From the NCBI RefSeq assembly GCF_003315035.1, contig NZ_QNRE01000003.1:434001-498000 (forward strand): 64,000 bases of DNA, given 5' to 3'. The position numbers and the translations under genes were made by a program. Of the stretch, positions 26,001 through 34,530 are shown piece after piece. The notes under the pieces are model-generated. The model was not told where the DNA came from and did not search any database. It saw only the letters and a program-made list of their open reading frames with translations. Within the stretch, counting starts at the first letter, position 1; each line of letters begins with the position of its first letter. Source of the stretch: Nocardia puris (lineage in GTDB: Bacteria > Actinomycetota > Actinomycetes > Mycobacteriales > Mycobacteriaceae).

Positions 26001-27221
26001 ATGCCAGAGGCAGTTATCGTTTCGACCGCCCGCTCTCCCATCGGCCGCGCAGGCAAGGGTTCCCTGGTGAGCATGCGGCCGGACGACCTCGCCACCCAGA
26101 TGGTCCGCGCCGCCCTGGACAAGGTGCCCGCGCTGGATCCCACCCAGATCGACGATCTGATGCTGGGCTGCGGCCAGCCCGGCGGTGAAGCCGGCTTCAA
26201 CATGGCCAAGGTGGTGGCCACCCAGCTCGGCTACGACTTCCTGCCCGGCGTCACGCTGAACCGCTACTGTTCCTCGTCGCTGCAGACCACCCGCATGGCG
26301 CTGCACGCGATCAAGGCCGGCGAGGGCCACGTGTTCATCTCGGCCGGCGTCGAGACCGTGTCGCGCTTCCCGAAGGGCACCTCCGACGGCTGGCCCGACA
26401 CCCACAACGAGCAGTTCGCCGAGGCCGAGGCCCGCACCGCCAAGCGCGCCGAGGGCGGCTCCGACGGCTGGGCCGACCCGCGCGAGGCGGGCGAGCTGCC
26501 CGACGTCTACATCGCGATGGGCCAGACCGCCGAGAACGTCGCCCAGTTCACCGGCATCTCCCGCGAGGACCAGGACCACTGGGGCGTGCGCTCGCAGAAC
26601 CGCGCCGAGGAGGCCATCAAGTCCGGCTTCTTCGAGCGTGAGATCACTCCGGTGACGCTGCCCGACGGCACCGTCGTCTCCACCGACGACGGCCCGCGCC
26701 CCGGCACCACCTACGAGAAGATCTCGCAGCTCAAGCCGGTCTTCCGCCCCGACGGCACGGTCACCGCAGGCAACGCTTGCCCGCTCAACGACGGCGCGGC
26801 CGCGCTGGTCATCATGAGCGACGTGCGTGCCAAGGAGCTGGGCCTGACCCCGCTGGCGCGCATCGTGTCCACCGGCGTCTCGGGCCTGTCGCCCGAGATC
26901 ATGGGCCTTGGCCCGATCGAGGCGGTCAAGAAGGCGCTGGCGCTGGCGGGCAAGACCGTCGGCGATATCGACCTGTTCGAGATCAACGAGGCGTTCGCCG
27001 TGCAGGTGCTCGGCTCGGCGCGCGCGCTGGGCATCGACGAGGACAAGCTGAACGTGTCCGGCGGCGCGATCGCGCTGGGCCACCCGTTCGGCATGACCGG
27101 CGCCCGCATCACCGCGACGCTGCTGAACAACCTCCAGACCTACGACAAGCAGTTCGGTGTGGAGACCATGTGCGTCGGCGGCGGCCAGGGCATGGCGATG
27201 GTGCTCGAGCGCCTGAGCTGA
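26001..27221 (+). CDS. Acetyl-CoA acetyltransferase (thiolase, FadA3-like)
   Basis: Thiolase cleaving or forming 3-ketoacyl-CoA, 406 residues. The acyl-accepting cysteine is in LNRYCSSSLQTT, with the other catalytic elements in NEAFAVQ, ALGHPFGMTGAR and MCVGGGQGMA. It has the length and position of M. tuberculosis FadA3 (Rv1074c), downstream of the SGNH hydrolase on the same strand. AAGGAG stands six bases before the ATG. It could be degradative or biosynthetic; chain-length preference cannot be read from the sequence. Confidence 0.93.
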   Translation: MPEAVIVSTARSPIGRAGKGSLVSMRPDDLATQMVRAALDKVPALDPTQIDDLMLGCGQPGGEAGFNMAKVVATQLGYDFLPGVTLNRYCSSSLQTTRMALHAIKAGEGHVFISAGVETVSRFPKGTSDGWPDTHNEQFAEAEARTAKRAEGGSDGWADPREAGELPDVYIAMGQTAENVAQFTGISREDQDHWGVRSQNRAEEAIKSGFFEREITPVTLPDGTVVSTDDGPRPGTTYEKISQLKPVFRPDGTVTAGNACPLNDGAAALVIMSDVRAKELGLTPLARIVSTGVSGLSPEIMGLGPIEAVKKALALAGKTVGDIDLFEINEAFAVQVLGSARALGIDEDKLNVSGGAIALGHPFGMTGARITATLLNNLQTYDKQFGVETMCVGGGQGMAMVLERLS

Positions 27222-27236
27222 GCGCACCCCCGAGCC

Positions 27237-27270
27237 GAAGGGCGGTCACCGGTCGCGGTGGCCGCCCTTC
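27237..27270 (+). terminator. Terminator after the thiolase gene
   Basis: GAAGGGCGGTCACC pairs with GGTGGCCGCCCTTC with one G-T wobble around a six-base loop, 16 bases after the stop codon. Confidence 0.75.
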
Positions 27271-27356
27271 CGCTTTACCTCGCGGGTAATCGACTCCGGC
27301 CTCGTCGCGCGGAAGTATGAAGGGCGACAAGCAACCCCATCGCCCAGGAGGCCACG

Positions 27357-27686
27357 ATGCCCGCCTACGCCGTCGCGCATCTGCACAACGTCGATCTCGG
27401 ACCCGGAATCGTCGAGTACCTCGAGCGGATCGACGCCACGCTCGCGCCGTTCGGCGGGAAGTTCCTGGTGCACGGCGCGGGCCAGGTGGTGAAGGAGGGG
27501 CCCGCCGACGGCAACGTGGTGGTGATCCAGTTCCCCGATATGGCCGCCGCGGAGGGCTGGTACGACTCGCCCGCGTACCGCGACATCCTCGCCCTGCGCA
27601 CCGACAATTCGTCGGGCGTCGCGGTGCTGGCCCCGGATTGCGGCGACGACCACGTCGCCACCGACGTGTTGAAGGACCTCGGCTGA
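27357..27686 (+). CDS. DUF1330 family protein
   Basis: A 109-residue ferredoxin-like alpha/beta protein of the DUF1330 (dimeric alpha-beta barrel) family. The start PAYAVAHLHNVDLGPGIVEY, the GGKFLVHGAG strand and VVVIQFPDMAAAEGWYDSPA are family hallmarks. Members are small cytoplasmic proteins without a settled function. CAGGAGG precedes the ATG by five bases. It stands alone between two terminators. Confidence 0.88.
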   Translation: MPAYAVAHLHNVDLGPGIVEYLERIDATLAPFGGKFLVHGAGQVVKEGPADGNVVVIQFPDMAAAEGWYDSPAYRDILALRTDNSSGVAVLAPDCGDDHVATDVLKDLG

Positions 27687-27702
27687 AGGTCCGGACGAAC
27701 GA

Positions 27703-27734
27703 AGGGCGGCCACCGGAATTCCGGTGGCCGCCCT
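27703..27734. terminator. Perfect 32-bp palindromic terminator between convergent genes
   Basis: AGGGCGGCCACCGGAA is followed directly by its exact reverse complement. It sits between the DUF1330 gene and the Bax-inhibitor gene, which converge here, and should stop transcription from either side. Confidence 0.8.
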
Positions 27735-27764
27735 GTGCCGGTAGCGGGCGTGACCCGCGGTCGG

Positions 27765-28631
27765 CTAGTCGCTCTGGAAGTAGGTCAGCAGGCGCAGGAT
27801 CTCGATGTAGAGCCAGACCAGCGTGACGGTCAGGCCCAGCGCCACGCCCCAGGCCGCCTTCTCCGGCGCCTGCGCGCGGATCAGCTGATCGGCGGCGTCG
27901 AAGTCGAGCAGGAAGCTGAACGCGGCGATCGCGATGCAGACCAGGCTGAAGATGATGGCGATCGGGCCGCCGTCCCGCAAGCCGAAGCCGCCGTCCATGA
28001 AGAAGCTCGCGACCAAGTTGCCCAGCATGAGCACCACGACGCCGATGGTGGCGCCGATGATCATGCGGGTGAAGCGCGGGGTGACGCGGATGGCGCCGGT
28101 CTTGTAGACCACGAGCATGCCCGCGAACACGCCGAACGTGCCGAGCACCGCCTGCGCGATCAGACCGCTGCCGCCGACGCCGCCGAAGGAGATGTCGGTG
28201 AACATGAACGACAGCGCTCCGAGGAACAAGCCCTCGGCCACCGCGTATCCCAGCACGAGGGCCGGGTTGTCCATTTTGTTGGCGAAGCTGGCGATCAGCA
28301 CCAGCACCAGGCCGGTGAGGCCGCCGACGATCACGAACAGCGGCGCGAGACCGGTGTTCATCGAGGTGAGGGCGTAGGCGATGATCGCGCTGACGGCCAG
28401 GACACCCAGGGTGATGCCGGTCTTGGTCACCACGTCGTCGATGGTCATCGAGCGGGTGGCGGGGGCCTGCTGGTACGGCTGGCCGTACCCGGCGGGGTAC
28501 TCACCGTACTGCTGCTGGCCGTACTGGTGCCCCATCTGGCCGGCACCCGCTACGCCCGACCCGAAGTTGGCGTAGCCGCCGCCCTCCTGCCGAGGGAGGT
28601 TTCGAAAAACCGGATTGCTTGTCGTGCGCAC
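27765..28631 (-). CDS. Bax inhibitor-1/YccA family membrane protein
   Basis: Seven-helix membrane protein, 288 residues. A Gly/Tyr/Gln-rich cytoplasmic N-terminus (for example MGHQYGQQQYGEYPAG, residues 30-50) is followed by MTIDDVVTKTGITLGVLAV and further helices. The family end LDFDAADQLIRAQAPEKAAW contains the paired Asp residues linked to pH-gated calcium leak in BsYetJ. The GTG at 28631 has AAAGG eight bases upstream on the minus strand. It probably affects ion or membrane homeostasis; its specific role here is unknown. Confidence 0.9.
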   Translation of the reverse strand: MRTTSNPVFRNLPRQEGGGYANFGSGVAGAGQMGHQYGQQQYGEYPAGYGQPYQQAPATRSMTIDDVVTKTGITLGVLAVSAIIAYALTSMNTGLAPLFVIVGGLTGLVLVLIASFANKMDNPALVLGYAVAEGLFLGALSFMFTDISFGGVGGSGLIAQAVLGTFGVFAGMLVVYKTGAIRVTPRFTRMIIGATIGVVVLMLGNLVASFFMDGGFGLRDGGPIAIIFSLVCIAIAAFSFLLDFDAADQLIRAQAPEKAAWGVALGLTVTLVWLYIEILRLLTYFQSD

Positions 28632-28759
28632 CGTCAGTGCCTTTCTGGAGTCGTTGCCGCTGTCTGTCGGGGCAGTGCCCGATATCCAACTGCCTTCTCC
28701 AACGTACGGGCACCCGTACCGAGTTCCCGTCACGTCGGGCGAGGCGGACAATTCGGACT

Positions 28760-29911
28760 CTACCGCTGCCGGACGTCGTGCAGACCACGCACCGACCGTG
28801 TCACGGTGAACTTCCGGTTCCGGCCGACCACATCGGTCCGCCCGACCATCCGCTCCACAACGCCACGATAGTCCAGATGGGTGTTGTACACAGTCCAGAG
28901 TTCGCCGCCGGGACGCAGCACCCGGCCGGTCTCGGCGAACATCTTGATGGCCGAGCCGGTGTGCACGGCCGCCCCGACGTGGAACGGCGGATTGCACAGC
29001 ACCAGGTCGGCGCTGTTGTCGGCGGCCGAGGACATGGCGTCGTCGCGCACGACCGCCACCCGGTCGGCCAGGCCGTTGGCCGCGACGGTGGCGCGCGCCG
29101 AGGCGACCGCGGCGGCGGACTGGTCGGTGCCGGTGACCCGCAGCGCGGGCCGGGCCTTGGCCAGCGCCACCGCCAGGATGCCGGTGCCGCAGCCGAGATC
29201 GATGGCCTCGCGCGCGTCGGGCTTCATCAGCTTGAGGTGTTCGAGCAGGAAGCGGGTGCCGATGTCGAGCTTGGCGCCGGAGAACGCGGCCCCGTGCGCA
29301 ACCACCTCGATGTCCAGCTCCCCGATTCGCTCGTACACCGGAAAGGGCGGCTCCCCAACGGTTTTCGGACCCGAGACGAACAGCGCGCGGGACTTCTGCC
29401 TGCCCAGGCTCGCGCGGACCTCCGAAAAGTATTCGCCCAGCACGTCGTTCATGGACTTGGTGAGATGCTTGTCACGCCCACCCGCGATGATGCGCACCCC
29501 GGGCGCGGCGTAACGGGCGATGGCGTCGGCGATCTCGGCGAGCCCCGACAGCGCGCGCGGCAGGCGCATCAGCACCACGGTCGCGCCGGTGAGCAGGCCG
29601 GGGCCGAGCGGATGGGCGGTGTAGCGGTCGGTGCGCCCGGCGGCTTTGGCGTTGTTCGCGAGCGCGAGTTCGCCGGTCAGCAGATCCTGGTGCACGCGCA
29701 CGTCGCGCAGGTCGTGCGCGGCGATGGCGCCGAGCGTGAGCGCGCCGTAGCTGTCGCCGATAATGGCAACCTCCCCGCTACCGGCGCTCGCGAGGGTGTC
29801 GGCGGCCACGTCGAGGATCAGCCGATCGGCGGCGTCCACGGCATAGAGGTTCGCCGCCTCCACATCCGGATACCGCCGCAGGCGACCCAGCACATCCTCG
29901 ACCTCGTCCAC
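28760..29911 (-). CDS. RsmC/RlmG-like class I methyltransferase
   Basis: SAM-dependent methyltransferase of 383 residues with the duplicated architecture of RsmC/RlmG rRNA guanine-N2 methyltransferases. The N-terminal half is a degenerate methyltransferase-like domain. The C-terminal half has motif I AIDLGCGTGILAVALAK (about residues 238-254), GTDQSAAAVASA, and the base-flipping motif VLCNPPFHVG. The likely target is a guanine in 16S or 23S rRNA; which one is uncertain. It starts with GTG at 29911. Confidence 0.85.
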   Translation of the reverse strand: MDEVEDVLGRLRRYPDVEAANLYAVDAADRLILDVAADTLASAGSGEVAIIGDSYGALTLGAIAAHDLRDVRVHQDLLTGELALANNAKAAGRTDRYTAHPLGPGLLTGATVVLMRLPRALSGLAEIADAIARYAAPGVRIIAGGRDKHLTKSMNDVLGEYFSEVRASLGRQKSRALFVSGPKTVGEPPFPVYERIGELDIEVVAHGAAFSGAKLDIGTRFLLEHLKLMKPDAREAIDLGCGTGILAVALAKARPALRVTGTDQSAAAVASARATVAANGLADRVAVVRDDAMSSAADNSADLVLCNPPFHVGAAVHTGSAIKMFAETGRVLRPGGELWTVYNTHLDYRGVVERMVGRTDVVGRNRKFTVTRSVRGLHDVRQR

Positions 29912-30446
29912 GACTCAAGTGTGCTAGATCGTTGCCCGATCGGCGCGACCACCCCGGGGATCGGGGTCGTAATGGCTTGTGCCCGCGTCGCGAGTCCACG
30001 TTATGTCAACCGGCGCAAGCGAATTCGACAGGATCGCGCGATTACTTCCGACGCGAAAAATGCGCTGCCCCAACGACCGGCGTTCCGGACAGTGGGACGC
30101 GAACACGGTTTCGCCAGGACGCGCACGATTGCGAACCGCAACCTTCGTTTCGAATTCCGCCCGCACGCGTCCGAGACCCGTCGGGGCAGCGTCGCACCCC
30201 GCCGGAACCCCGGACGCGGAGGCGTCCGCCGTGCGGCTTTCCGGCATACCGCTGGCGACCACGCCGGCAGTCGGCGAAGCCATCGCGTTCCCCGGCAACG
30301 ACTTTCACCACCCCGATGCGGGAACTTCCACTCGCGGAGCGAGTCTCGTCCTAGACTCGCGTGGGGACACATAACAGCACCACCGCCACACGCCGAGTCC
30401 CGGCGATCCCACCGCAACCCCCGCGCGTCTGAGTAGCATCTGCCAC
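29912..30446. other. 535-bp stretch without a recognised gene
   Basis: Several overlapping frames of 85-140 codons are open on both strands, as expected at this GC content, but none has a ribosome binding site, protein-like composition or recognisable similarity. It must contain the promoters of the divergent methyltransferase and AMIN-like lipoprotein genes. I see no other structure. Confidence 0.5.
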
Positions 30447-31016
30447 ATGCGCAACAAGTTCTTGGTGGCGATCGCCGCGGTGGCGGCCCTGGTCGCGGGC
30501 TGCGACAGCGACAGCGGATCGTCCGCCGAACCCGGCACCACGGCGGTCGCGCCCACCTCGGACGCCGCACCGCCCGCCGACGCGCAGCCCAAGCGGGGCG
30601 CACACTCCCCCGGTGCCGCCCTCACCGTCACCGATATCCGCATCGGCACCCATTCCGGTTTCGACCGGGTGGTGTACGAGTTCGGCGGCACCGGGACGCC
30701 GGGCTGGCAGGTCGGCTACACCGACCGCGCGGTGCAGGACGGCAGCGGCGCCGTGCTCGACATCGCGGGTCAGTCGTTGCTGGAGGTGCGGATCACCGGC
30801 TCGGCGTATCCGTTCGACAGCGGCGTCACGCCGTACGAGGGCCCCGACCCCGCCACCGACGCCAGCGCGCCGCTCATCGCGGGCGTGTACCGCACCCTCG
30901 TCTTCGAGGGCACCACCCAGTCCTTCATCGGCGTGAACGACGAGCGCCCCGCCTTCGAGGTCACCACACTCACCAACCCCACCCGCCTGGTCATCGACAT
31001 CGCCGCTCCTCACTAG
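30447..31016 (+). CDS. AMIN-like domain lipoprotein
   Basis: Secreted lipoprotein of 189 residues. The signal peptide ends in the lipobox ALVAGC (cysteine 19), followed by a 40-residue low-complexity Ala/Pro/Ser linker. The C-terminal domain (about residues 60-189) has TVTDIRIGTHSGFDRVVYEF, and FEVTTLTNPTRLVIDIA near the end, matching the AMIN-like domain of actinobacterial cell-surface proteins. It may bind cell-wall components; no catalytic residues are evident. Confidence 0.8.
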   Translation: MRNKFLVAIAAVAALVAGCDSDSGSSAEPGTTAVAPTSDAAPPADAQPKRGAHSPGAALTVTDIRIGTHSGFDRVVYEFGGTGTPGWQVGYTDRAVQDGSGAVLDIAGQSLLEVRITGSAYPFDSGVTPYEGPDPATDASAPLIAGVYRTLVFEGTTQSFIGVNDERPAFEVTTLTNPTRLVIDIAAPH

Positions 31017-31066
31017 CGGTTTTCGATACCAGCAGGGGGTACAGGTAACCACCCACCCCACTCCTC

Positions 31067-31072
31067 TACACT
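31067..31072 (+). promoter_or_regulatory. -10 element of a probable leaderless promoter
   Basis: TACACT ends seven bases before the GTG at 31080, and no ribosome binding site is present. The start codon would be at or next to the transcription start, a common arrangement in actinobacteria. Confidence 0.5.
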
Positions 31073-31079
31073 GGCGGCC

Positions 31080-31790
31080 GTGGACCTCGAGCCCGCCCCG
31101 CAGCGCGCATCCGGACTCCTCCGGCTGCTGGGCCTGCTCGCCCTCATCACCGGCATCCTCGCGATGCACACGGGCCTCGTCACCGGCCACGGGTCGGCCG
31201 ACGCGACGCGTGCCGGCCACCACCAGCCGGGGGCGGGCGACCTTACCGCCGCACGTTCCTCCGCCGCGTTCCCGGCCGACCCTCACCACGCTCTTCTCGA
31301 CTCTCGCCAGGCGGCCACCGGCTCCGCCACGAGCTTTCCCGCCGAACCTGCGGCAGGCGCCGCCTCACTGACGTATCTGCCTGACGACGTTGCGGCCGGC
31401 GACCGCCCGCACGACCCCACCACACTCACTCACGACCCGATCGCCGCCACCTGGGCCGAAGCTCTCACCGTGCCCGCCGACGCGTCGCTCACGCACGCCC
31501 ACCACATCACCGACCCGCCAGTGAGCGAGCCAGGCTCGGCGAGCGCACCCACTGCCTTCTCCCCCGCTCCCGGGTGCGCGGACTGCGACGACAACCACGC
31601 CGGGCTGCACGCGTGCGTGTTCATCCTGACCATGCTCGCGCTGGCCGTGGCCCTCGTCGTGCTCTACCGCCTGGCCGTGGACCGGCCGGGCGGGGGTGTC
31701 ACGCGGCCGCGACATTGGCGGCCGCGGCGGGAGCGCTCGCCACCGTGGACCGTGTTATCCCTGGCCGAATTGTCGATTCTGCGGATCTGA
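31080..31790 (+). CDS. DUF6153-like membrane protein, His-rich
   Basis: A 236-residue protein with an N-terminal helix (LLRLLGLLALITGILAMHTG), a long histidine-rich extracytoplasmic middle (several HH and THAHH pairs), a CADC motif and a second helix (ACVFILTMLALAVALVVLYR). This helix-His-rich-CxxC-helix layout resembles DUF6153 proteins. It precedes a DUF305 gene, a pairing that suggests copper or other metal handling outside the cell; that is an inference. The start is probably leaderless. Confidence 0.65.
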   Translation: MDLEPAPQRASGLLRLLGLLALITGILAMHTGLVTGHGSADATRAGHHQPGAGDLTAARSSAAFPADPHHALLDSRQAATGSATSFPAEPAAGAASLTYLPDDVAAGDRPHDPTTLTHDPIAATWAEALTVPADASLTHAHHITDPPVSEPGSASAPTAFSPAPGCADCDDNHAGLHACVFILTMLALAVALVVLYRLAVDRPGGGVTRPRHWRPRRERSPPWTVLSLAELSILRI

Positions 31791-31872
31791 TGGGCCTCCC
31801 GCGCCCGTGGCACAGCCACGCGGCGCGGTCGCAGCCTGCCCATTTCCGCACGAATTCCCCAGGAGTACAGAC

Positions 31873-32493
31873 ATGTCCCGCACCCGTACCCGCGTCGCAG
31901 TCACCGCCGTCGCGGCCGCCGCCCTGTTCGCCGCCGGCTGTAGCGACGACACCGAATCGACTACCACCGCCGACCACGGCACCCACGCGACGACCGCGTC
32001 CGCCACCACCGCGCCCGCCGCGCGCACCGATTTCACCGACGCCGACGTGATGTTCCTCCAGATGATGTACCCGCATCACGCGCAGGCCGTCGAGATGGCG
32101 CAACTGGTGCCGTCGCGCACCCAGAACGCGGCGCTGCGCGATCTGGCCGCGAACGTGGAGGCGGCGCAAGCCCCCGAGATGGCGCAGATCAGCACCTTGC
32201 TGGTCGCGTTCGGCCAACCCGCGCCCACCGCCGACGCCAGCGCGCACGGCGACCACGGCATGGCGGGCATGATGACGCCGGAGCAGATGGCCGCGCTCGA
32301 GGCCGCCTCCGGAGACGCGTTCGACCGGATGTGGCTGGAGATGATGATCGAGCATCATCTCGGCGCGGTCGATATGGCGAAGACCGAACTCGCCGAAGGC
32401 GTCAATCCCGACGCCCAAGCGCTGGCCCGCACCGTGATCGCCGATCAAGAGGCGGAGATCACCACGATGCGCCAGATGCTCGGCCAGAACTGA
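31873..32493 (+). CDS. DUF305 lipoprotein
   Basis: Secreted lipoprotein of 206 residues. The signal peptide ends in LFAAGC (cysteine 23). The DUF305 ferritin-like fold is marked by paired histidine motifs MYPHHAQAVEMA and IEHHLGAVDMAKTEL with methionine-rich helices (MMTPEQM). The family is often found with copper resistance genes. AGGAG lies eight bases before the ATG. It follows the DUF6153-like gene by 82 bases on the same strand and may be cotranscribed with it. Confidence 0.9.
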   Translation: MSRTRTRVAVTAVAAAALFAAGCSDDTESTTTADHGTHATTASATTAPAARTDFTDADVMFLQMMYPHHAQAVEMAQLVPSRTQNAALRDLAANVEAAQAPEMAQISTLLVAFGQPAPTADASAHGDHGMAGMMTPEQMAALEAASGDAFDRMWLEMMIEHHLGAVDMAKTELAEGVNPDAQALARTVIADQEAEITTMRQMLGQN

Positions 32494-32664
32494 GCCGACC
32501 TGCGCGCGGCGGGCCCCGACCGGCCCGCCGCGCACGGGGGGCGTATATCGGTTGGCCATCGATATCGGCACGCCGAGCCGACAGGGAACACCGGGAGAAG
32601 TAACGTCGAAGCCGACCCGGCGCGATCCGTTTACGCCGATGTATCGAGGGGAAGGCGAACAGAC

Positions 32665-33198
32665 ATGCGACGATTGGAACGCGCGGGCCTGACCGCCACC
32701 GTGGCCGCCACCGCTACGGGACTGATCTTTCTGGGGGCGTGTGCCGAGCAGGTGACCGGCACACCGGAGGTGAATCAGGCCGATCTGGCCGCGTACGCGT
32801 CGGAGGTCACCTCGTCGTCGGTGGCGGCGTCGTCGTCGCGGGCGGCGGCGGCCGCGCGGGCCGCCGAGAGCGCCTGCGAGACGTTCGGCACCGCGAACGA
32901 GAGTTCGGTGGACACCTTCAACGCCTACATCGACGCGGGCAATAACAATGCGCCCGACGTCGAGGCCAAGGCGAACGCCGCGGTCGAGACGCTGCGCGCG
33001 AACGCGCAGGAGGTCGACGAGGCGATCACCCGGGACCTGCCGAGCGATCTGTCGGACAAGCTGACCGCCTACCGCGACGACACCAACGCGCTCGCCGACA
33101 CGCTGGAGCAGCGCGCCGACGTCGACACGCTCAACGCCGCGATCGACACGTTCAACGACACCAAGGACGCGCTGCGCGAAGCCTGCCGCGCGTACTAG
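32665..33198 (+). CDS. Hypothetical lipoprotein with helical domain (177 aa)
   Basis: Secreted lipoprotein: lipobox IFLGAC with the acylated cysteine near residue 26, a low-complexity Ser/Ala stretch (SSSVAASSSRAAAAARAAES), then three or four amphipathic helices (for example DLPSDLSDKLTAYRDDTNAL) likely to form a coiled-coil bundle. Two further cysteines (SACETFG and EACRAY) flank the bundle and could bridge it. Similar small lipoproteins occur in Nocardia and mycobacteria without known function. Confidence 0.75.
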   Translation: MRRLERAGLTATVAATATGLIFLGACAEQVTGTPEVNQADLAAYASEVTSSSVAASSSRAAAAARAAESACETFGTANESSVDTFNAYIDAGNNNAPDVEAKANAAVETLRANAQEVDEAITRDLPSDLSDKLTAYRDDTNALADTLEQRADVDTLNAAIDTFNDTKDALREACRAY

Positions 33199-33214
33199 GC
33201 GCTGTTGCGGGACT

Positions 33215-33682
33215 TCAGGCTACAGTCCAGTTCACCAGGTCGTGCCCGTGCGCGCGCCGGGCGCCGATCGCGTCCAGCACGCCCGTGAGAAACGGTGCGG
33301 GCCTTGGCAGTTCGTAGCCGGGCGGCCAGAGCCAGTGCCGTTCGTCGGCGGTGATCCTGCGCCCCTCGCTGAGCAGGGGCAGGGCGATCTGGTCACCCCA
33401 TTCGGCGATCCGCACGCCCGCGTCGGCCAGGCGCGCGCGGTCGTGCGGTTCGCATTCGGGAATGCCGTCGGTCAGGAACACCCAGCGCGCGGCGGCGGGG
33501 TCGGCGTACACGGGCCCGGCGTCCTGTTCGGGCTGGAGCAGCCGCTGTACGAGTGAACCGAGCGGGTCCGGCATGGACACGGCGCCGACCGCGCCGATCC
33601 GCAGGACCACCTGTGTTCCGGCCAGCGCCACCGGTATCCGGTACAGCTGCCGGTAGGTCATGTACGTCTGCCGTACTGTCAT
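33215..33682 (-). CDS. Hypothetical protein (155 aa)
   Basis: Soluble protein of unknown role, starting at ATG 33682 (MTVRQTYMTYRQLYRIPVAL). The segments RWVFLTDGIPECEPHDRARL and HWLWPPGYELPRPAPFL recall the small actinobacterial proteins related to primase-polymerase folds, but the similarity is weak and no catalytic residues can be named. It is convergent with the helical lipoprotein and divergent from the GntR gene. Confidence 0.6.
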   Translation of the reverse strand: MTVRQTYMTYRQLYRIPVALAGTQVVLRIGAVGAVSMPDPLGSLVQRLLQPEQDAGPVYADPAAARWVFLTDGIPECEPHDRARLADAGVRIAEWGDQIALPLLSEGRRITADERHWLWPPGYELPRPAPFLTGVLDAIGARRAHGHDLVNWTVA

Positions 33683-33885
33683 CGTCGCAATCCGCCTTCC
33701 GAGGGACCGGCCACCGTGGCCGGGGCATCGCGACGCGGTCGCGCATACGTCGCGCAATCTCCGCTTCGATCGTGACCTGGGTCTCAGTCCTGCGGCAACG
33801 CGATCCGCGATCGCTGGGGATTTCACCAGCGGGCCGACCGCCGCCCTGGAGATCCCACAACGAGTCCTCGGGACCGGCTACTAGT

Positions 33886-34530
33886 ATGCAACTTGTGTCT
33901 AAGACGTATTCATCGGCCGAGCAGGCCTATCGCGCGGTCAAGGAGCGCATTCTCACCGGCGCGCTGGCCGGCGGCGAGCTGATCAGCGAGGGCGAGGTCG
34001 CCGCCGAGCTGGGCACCTCGCGCACGCCCGTGCGGGAGGCGTTCCTGCGTCTGGAGACCGAGGGCTGGATGCGGCTCTACCCCAAGCGCGGCGCACTCGT
34101 GGTGCCGATCCCGCCGGACGAGGCCGAACACGTCGCGCACGCCAGGTACGTGGTCGAGACGGCGGCCGTGCGCGCACTGGCGGTCACCGACCGCGCGGGC
34201 ATCGACGCGGCGCTGCGCGAGTCGCTGGCGCGGCAGCGGGAGCTCGCCACCGATCTGGACGCGTTCGCGCTCGCCGACACCGACTTCCACCGCGCCTACG
34301 TGGCCGCCGCGGGCAACCCGCTGCTCACCGGCTTCTACGACTCGCTGCGGGAGCGTCAGCGCCGGATGAACAGCCTCGCGCTGCGCCGCGGCCCGCTCGA
34401 CGTGCCGCGGATCATCGACCAGCACGCGCACCTGGCCGCTCTGATCGCCGACGGCGACACCGCCGCCTTCGCGACCGCGCTCGTCGAGCACCTTTCCGGC
34501 GTGCACCAGCTCGCGCTGCGAGGGCTGTGA
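33886..34530 (+). CDS. GntR-family regulator (FadR/FCD subfamily)
   Basis: Transcription factor of 214 residues. The winged helix is at residues 10-75 (SEGEVAAELGTSRTPVREAF, then LYPKRGALV). The FCD ligand domain has metal-type histidines in DTDFHRAY, DQHAHLAAL and EHLSGVHQLAL. Ligands of such regulators are usually small acids. The ATG at 33886 is used, but a TAGTAT at 33882-33887 would make the GTG at 33895 a leaderless start. Its stop overlaps the start of the MFS gene, so it probably controls that transporter. Confidence 0.85.
   Translation: MQLVSKTYSSAEQAYRAVKERILTGALAGGELISEGEVAAELGTSRTPVREAFLRLETEGWMRLYPKRGALVVPIPPDEAEHVAHARYVVETAAVRALAVTDRAGIDAALRESLARQRELATDLDAFALADTDFHRAYVAAAGNPLLTGFYDSLRERQRRMNSLALRRGPLDVPRIIDQHAHLAALIADGDTAAFATALVEHLSGVHQLALRGL

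Noticed and set aside
29924-30374. Open frames of 85-140 codons on both strands in the gap after the methyltransferase gene
   Set aside because: No ribosome binding sites, Arg/Pro/Gly-rich translations and no recognisable similarity.
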